The notes beneath the pieces are model-generated. The model had not been told where the DNA came from, searched no databases, and saw only the letters and a program-made list of their open reading frames with translations. From Arthrobotrys musiformis (Eukaryota; Ascomycota; Orbiliomycetes; Orbiliales; Orbiliaceae), in the NCBI GenBank assembly GCA_036971715.1, contig JAVHJL010000002.1:4496501-4560500 (forward strand): a DNA stretch of 64,000 bases, in the 5' to 3' direction. Shown here piece after piece: positions 59,001 through 64,000 of the stretch. Position 1 is the stretch's first letter; each line of letters opens with the position of its first letter. A program made the position numbers and the translations under genes.

Positions 59001-61462
59001 TTTTATCTCTATACATGTAGATATAATATTGAAAGTTATAGGACTAAGGTAGCTTGCAACTAAATACTTGCGTCGGATCGTAGAAACCAGGTATCACACA
59101 CAAAATGTCAAGACCACAAGTTATTATATGAAGTTCCATATTGTGATATACACAAACTTTATAGTATTTGCCAAGTTTGCGTACCACCAAACCGAACTGC
59201 GTTATTAAGAAATGGCCACTACTTCGTAAGAGGTCTTAGGAACTCCTATTGCCTAGATCGTGAAGTTTGTATGTAGCACGCCTACTATCCTTTGATAACA
59301 TATACCCTTACAAGAATATAAAACTTGAGACATAGCTATTGGGCTAACTATCGGTGTCATGCATATTGGATATCCGCACCTGTCAGCCCTGAAGAGGCTG
59401 CTCAGCTGCAGCCGGAATACTAGATAAAATGTTGTTAGCCTCGTTCGGCACGTTTTGAACGTAATTTTGCTGAAGAAGGGAATCGGGGCGTGCCGAAAGA
59501 GGATCAATAGAAAAAAGAATACAAAAAAAAAGGAAAAGGGAAGAAGAAGGGAGACCCGTATTTGCATGCCTGGTCTAGGGCTCGAGGCTATGGGAAGGGT
59601 GTATTTCCTCGGGAGGATGTAATATACGTAATCGCGATGGCAACTAGCCAAACTTAACCCTAAGCAGCGGTGTGGGCGAAACCTGTTGTCCTGAATGATG
59701 TATATACCGATTGAATGTTAGCTTCCTCAGTTTGCCGATTGATAACAGATTTTGCCGTTTCAATCATCAGTTCCGCCTCTATAATTCACACGGATTAAGC
59801 GAGCTAACCATAACAAACTTACAAGTCTCGGGCTCGTCGAGCGTCGGCTATAATGTTATTTTATAGGTCATAGTATATTTCTAGTTCATTTTGCTGTTCG
59901 GGAAGCGAGCTAGATTCAAATCGAGTCTTCCAGACTCGTAGCTCCGTGACCTTGTGTCACGATTTATCTTGGCACATCAATCCAAGACTTTTCTCGAGTA
60001 TGGTATCTACTTTCGGGCCTGGGAAACCCCCAAAGGGCCAGCTTGACGGATATCAACAGCCGGGCACCTGAGCGATGCTTTGTGTTTTGTTCGGGAGGCT
60101 CGAGCCGAGTTTTGGCCACTTGCACTTCTCGGAGCCCGAGCAAGCTAGTCATAATATTGGCCACACAAACCGATTCCCCAGAACGGAAGGCTCTTGACGA
60201 AAAAACACTGCACTGTGATACCCAACAGCAGCTACACAAGCAGACCCCAGGTCCTGCATCCGAGGATTATGCATATTGCAGAGACATGCGACTGCTGCTA
60301 ATTCATGTGTCCTCAGATGTACCTTTTTGTTTTGGGCAATGTAATCTTTCAGCGATTTGGATATGTTTGGGATTTAATCAAATTTAGTCAGGTTTTCTAG
60401 CTTTGGTCGTAACTCTCGCTGCGCGGAACTTACCGTGCCAAACAACTAACAAACGAAAGGGCAGCCCCACGCGTGATATCTGACAAAACATCTTCATATC
60501 GAAAGAGCTAGGTCTCTGGACAATATGCATAGGTACGGGGTAGGGCAAGGGATACATCGTGGTGCATCGTTTCGATAGCTACGAAGTATGGTATTTCTTA
60601 TTTTTCTTCTTCTTCTTCCTCTCTCTCTCTCTCTCTCTTTTTTTTTTTTTTTGCTTTTTGAATTCTATCCGTGTGCTCGGCACAAGCTGAGAGCATGAGG
60701 CAGCAGATCCGAACTTGCGTGCCGGTATTGCGGGCGCGATGTTTGAATTTGCTGCTTCTGCACCAAGACATTAGCCAATGGGTTTTGCTGGCGGTATGTA
60801 GTTGATTGGTAGCCCCAACCCGCTGTGCGGGAGAATCGAAGACCTAGGGCTATGAGTAAGTGGCGACCCTCGAACCGGTTATTAATTATTTCGATTTACC
60901 AGCGTTCAAACGTATACCTGGATCGTATTCGACGATTTAAAACATCTCAATGGTTCAGTCTGCAGTACTGCATGCGCTTGTATCGTTAATATTCAGAAAG
61001 AATGGCCTCGGTTGGCGGAATCATAAGCTACACTCTCCAACGCTGGTCCTTTTTCGGCGAACGAATTAGTCTTATTTTCGCCGAAGTTATCTTGACGTTA
61101 TCATAGAACTAATATAACATCCGCTTGGCATATTCAACTAGTTCTGTGTTCGAAAATCTAAAACCCCCCCGCATTGAAGTACCCATATTCAAATACAATT
61201 ACCGGTATTTCAAAATGTGACCACCCCCTTGGCGAAATCTTGGTTGGGATTGGATAGGCGGAACTACATTCGCCCCGATTAGCTTTAGATAACAGTATAT
61301 CGAGAGTATAGACGAGCTGGAAAGGATCTTTTAACCCAGTTGTCAATTTGAAGCGATTTGTAACCTTTTCCATCATGACCTGACTGACGAGAAGCGGCGA
61401 ACTATTGGGTCGGCACTGCACTACTTCGATATTGTGACTGGATAACTATCGATAGACATGCG
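56078..61462. other. Gene-poor AT-rich stretch of about 5.4 kb
   Basis: No frame has domain or splice support. It contains poly-A near 57047-57070, TTTTATTCTTTTTATT repeats near 57265-57310, two CAGCCGGAA-containing segments (57388 and 59408) and GGCTCGAGCC/GAGCCCGAG motifs (59830-60145). Composition and lack of genes suggest old degraded repeat DNA, but no element could be delimited. Confidence 0.4.
60601..60652. repeat. (CTT)n-(CT)n-(T)n compound microsatellite
   Basis: TTC units, then about ten CT units, then a run of 14 T, continuous over about 52 bases. Confidence 0.9.
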
Positions 61463-61472
61463 TATATATAAG
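61463..61472 (+). promoter_or_regulatory. TATA-like box of Egh16-like gene
   Basis: TATATATAAG lies 212 bases before ATG 61684 and is followed by a C/T-rich leader (from about 61495), a usual arrangement for a strongly regulated fungal gene. Confidence 0.45.
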
Positions 61473-61683
61473 ACCTTCGTGGCATCTGATAAACTCTCTT
61501 TTTTTCCCCTACCACCACCAGGCTGCAGTCCCCATCGGTCGCACATCGCAGAGTCCATCTGTTTGTTTAGTCATTCCTTCAGTCACTCCTTGGACGCATC
61601 AGCGCCGTACTTTCGCTCATTTGAACTTTTCTTTTTCCCGCTCATCAGCACTTTCCGGATAACATCCGAGTCACTCATTCGAG

Positions 61684-63595
61684 ATGCATTTTTCCACTCT
61701 TTTCACGACCGCCACGGTCGTTCTCGTGGGCATGTCAGATATTGTATCTGGCCACTGCGTATTCATCGACGCATGGGGAAGCGCAAGGCCAGCCTATCAC
61801 GGCCACGGTGCCGGTTTCATGTTCGACACTCCTCGAAAGGGTAACCACCTTTTCCCACATCAGCGTGATATTACTGTCTTCGACCAAACGGTCAGACACA
61901 CTAAATGGAATAAGAAATATCTGCCAAATGGTTGCGGTGTTACTGGCCAGAGCGTTGTTCACTGGTATCAGAAGAATAACCCAGCTCAGTTGAAGAAGAA
62001 GAAGGCTCAGTGGGTGGTCAGCCAAAAGGCTCCAGCCGGTGCATTCATCGATATTAAGAATATCATCGACAAAATGGCCTGGTGGGAGAAGCAAAAGACG
62101 AACAGAGTGTGCCTTGCTACCAAAAGAAAGGGGCTCGCGATCGGTATGCCGAAGGTCGTTCCAGGTGGAACGCTTACTATCGTTGCCGTACGTATACCAG
62201 CTATATATATGCCCTATTCAGTTGCCTCTATAGATGTGAAATCCGCTAATGCACCGAGTCTGATAGTACCAAGTCAATATCGATGGTGCCGGTCCATTCC
62301 ATTGCAAGCTCTCCTCGAACGCCCATCCAAGCAACTGGGTTACTGTTCCTGTCACAAGCTGTAAATGGAAGGGCAAGCATGGAAAGAACTGCCCCGGCCA
62401 TGTCAAGACTAGCTTCAACTGGGGAACAGTCGGAAAGACCATGACTTTCACAGTGAAGATGCCACACAACTTGAACTGCGTCGGAAAAAGCAGCAATGGA
62501 AAATCAAATATTTGCATCGTCCGATGCGAGAACGTTGCCGTGTAAGTAGCGCTGACCGTTCTGTCTGAACAAACACCCCGTACCGGATTTGTGGATTCTG
62601 ACTGCGGGTACTTTTATAGAAACGGTCCTTTCGGTGGATGTATCCCCGTCGAGCAAATTAGGGCGACACCCCAAGTTGTTAGGCCCCCCACTCCTGTCAG
62701 GCCTCCAGTCGGAGCTGTTACCAGATATGTCACAGTCCTCGCGCCTCCCAGACCACCACCAGTCAGGGTTACCACTGTTACCGAGCAGCAGGTTGTCATC
62801 TATGTCATCAGGAATGGCGTCAGGGTCCCAATTACTCTCAAGAGAGGTGCCACTCTTACCCTTCCTGCGCAACCCGTAGTCACTACCACTATCACTGCGC
62901 CAAAGACTGTCATTTATATCGTTCGGGACGGTGTGAGGAAACCGTATACCGCCACCAAGGGTGAGAAGGTTGTCCTTACTGAGGCACCACCACTTGCTGT
63001 TACGACTGTCGCCGAGCCAAAGACTATTGTCCTCATCGTCAAGGACGGTACTACGATCACATCTACAGCTACTAAGGGCCAGACCATCTACGTTCCTGCC
63101 GCCACCCCAACCACCATCACTGTCACTGAGCCCAAGTCTGTTATTTATATCGTCAAGGACGGCGCCACTATCACGACCACAGTCACCAAGGGTGAGACCG
63201 TCGTTGTCACCTCGACTGCCTCGCCTGTCGTTAGCACTGTTGTTGAAACAGCTACCGGGACCCCCGATGCTGGAGGAAAGTCCGGCGAGGAGGGTGAACC
63301 AGAGGGTGACAAGGAAGAAGGCGGGGACGGAGAGGCCGGCGGCAAGGTTGCCGAAGAACCAGAAGATAAGAACAACGAAATCGAGAGCGAGGAGGGTGGC
63401 GAGGCTGACCAGAAGCCAACTGATGAGGAAATTGAAGCCGCTATCGGTGGAGAAGATATCAGCGACGAGGAGCGTGAAGCCCTTAAGAATGAGAAGGTCA
63501 GCAAGGAGGATAAGGAGGATCTCGATGAGGCAGGTAAAGCAAAGGAAGAGGAGCCTACGGAGGAACCTACGGAGGATTCTGAGAGCTATTTCTGA
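61684..63595 (+). CDS. Egh16-like (DUF3129) secreted protein with C-terminal repeats
   Basis: Exons 61684-62187, 62267-62541 and 62620-63595 give 584 aa. A signal peptide (1-23, ends DIVSG) precedes HCVFIDAWGSARPAYHGHG. The family core follows: TPRKGNHLFPHQRDITVFD, PNGCGVTG, LAIGMPKVVPGGTLTIVA, VNIDGAGPFHC, NICIVRCENVAVNGPFGGC (to about residue 268). This is the gEgh16/Mas3 layout (appressorium-associated proteins; in nematode-trapping fungi DUF3129 members are trap-enriched adhesins). If cleavage occurs after Gly23 the mature protein begins with His, as in copper oxygenases; whether it binds metal is unknown. Unlike plain members, it continues with a Pro/Val linker, four repeats of 36-39 residues (about 309-466) and an acidic Glu/Gly-rich tail (about 472-584). 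No GPI signal. Cell-wall or surface adhesion is a plausible role. Confidence 0.88.
62768..63240 (+). repeat. Four tandem repeats of ~115 bp (V-TT...IYIV-DG...TKG)
   Basis: Four units encode the pattern VTT, PK-T/S, I-Y-I-V, K/R-D-G, a Thr-rich strand, T-K-G-E, V-V, then a Pro-containing spacer. Units 2-4 are most alike (KTVIYIVRDG, KTIVLIVKDG, KSVIYIVKDG). Unit 1 is the most divergent (QVVIYVIRNG). Each looks like a small two- or three-strand beta unit. Confidence 0.85.
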
Positions 63596-64000
63596 GAGCC
63601 TAAAGACTACATCAAGCTTAACGATGGTTCAATTCCGCAAGCTGCCAACTTTTTGTATACTTCCTAGTGTCAGCTCCGCAACAGAGCATTTCATGAGGAG
63701 TATGGTTATTGATGTGTTATGAAGTTACGAACTTATGATAGAACGAATGAATGAAATGAAAACATTTGAAGATTTCCAGTGCCTCAGTATCGATTCCAGA
63801 GATCCAACGGGACGGTACCCAGATAACTTGTTTCTATAATATATAGCCGAATGCTTAGGCTCTGGGCCCTTGTAGTTTCGTTAGATGCAATTGATAGCGG
63901 TCTTTCTCAGCTGATCTGCTTGAATTTACCTAGTTATGCTAATAATTATCCCTCATGTCCATGTGATATTTGATCGAATACGCCGGTTTAAAATCTAGTG
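63596..64000. other. 3' flank of Egh16-like gene
   Basis: AT-rich with no supported gene up to the window edge. Confidence 0.5.

Noticed and set aside
60043..60387. 114-codon plus frame
   Set aside because: No domain or introns and biased composition; overlapped by a minus frame.
1..64000. CRISPR arrays, operons, bacterial promoters
   Set aside because: Eukaryotic intron-containing sequence; no regularly spaced direct repeats with unique spacers.

Overview
The window looks like nuclear DNA of a filamentous ascomycete (Pezizomycotina). Genes carry several short introns (about 40-110 bp, GTAAGT/GTATGT-type donors, CTAAC-like branch sites, YAG acceptors), intergenic DNA is long and rich in pyrimidine and poly-A/T tracts, and the conserved genes have fungal architectures (SNT2, NPL4, ENV7-type kinase, FCY1, CAF120, GT90/CAP10, Egh16-like). 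An Egh16-like (DUF3129) protein and large intergenic spaces would suit Orbiliomycetes or Pezizomycetes, but that placement is inference. I saw no rRNA, tRNA or CRISPR array.

Layout. 0-7 kb: AT-rich DNA, one short inverted-repeat transposon relic (1901-2217), an F-box gene (+), a degenerate 14-15 bp tandem repeat and minus-strand decayed or orphan reading frames. 7-10 kb: a SAM methyltransferase (+) convergent with an ENV7/STK16 kinase (-). 10-15.7 kb: no supported gene, many simple repeats. 15.7-21.3 kb: SNT2, a large chromatin regulator whose stop codon is followed in frame by a 16-codon acidic stretch. 22.7-32.3 kb: cytosine deaminase FCY1 (+), a second F-box gene (+), NPL4 (-), a secreted cysteine-containing protein (-) and an 88-aa two-exon gene (-). 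32.3-37.3 kb: no supported gene. 37.3-44.2 kb: CAF120, six exons with two very long introns and a poly-Gln tail.

44.6-64 kb is more accessory: an orphan minus-strand gene, a multi-exon gene interrupted by TGA codons, an orphan protein built of S-x-Y-E heptads, a frameshifted SF1 helicase relic, a GT90 glycosyltransferase, a 5.4 kb gene-poor stretch, and an Egh16-like secreted protein carrying four C-terminal repeats and an acidic tail.

The conserved genes serve unrelated housekeeping roles (chromatin, Cdc48 cofactor, mRNA turnover, pyrimidine salvage, vacuolar kinase). I see no biosynthetic cluster or multi-gene system. The most unusual signals are single-gene ones: the SNT2 in-frame TAG, the Egh16 fusion architecture, the TGA-interrupted gene and the heptad protein. 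Exon joins were derived by hand from splice signals and reading-frame continuity; where given as exact, total coding length is divisible by three.
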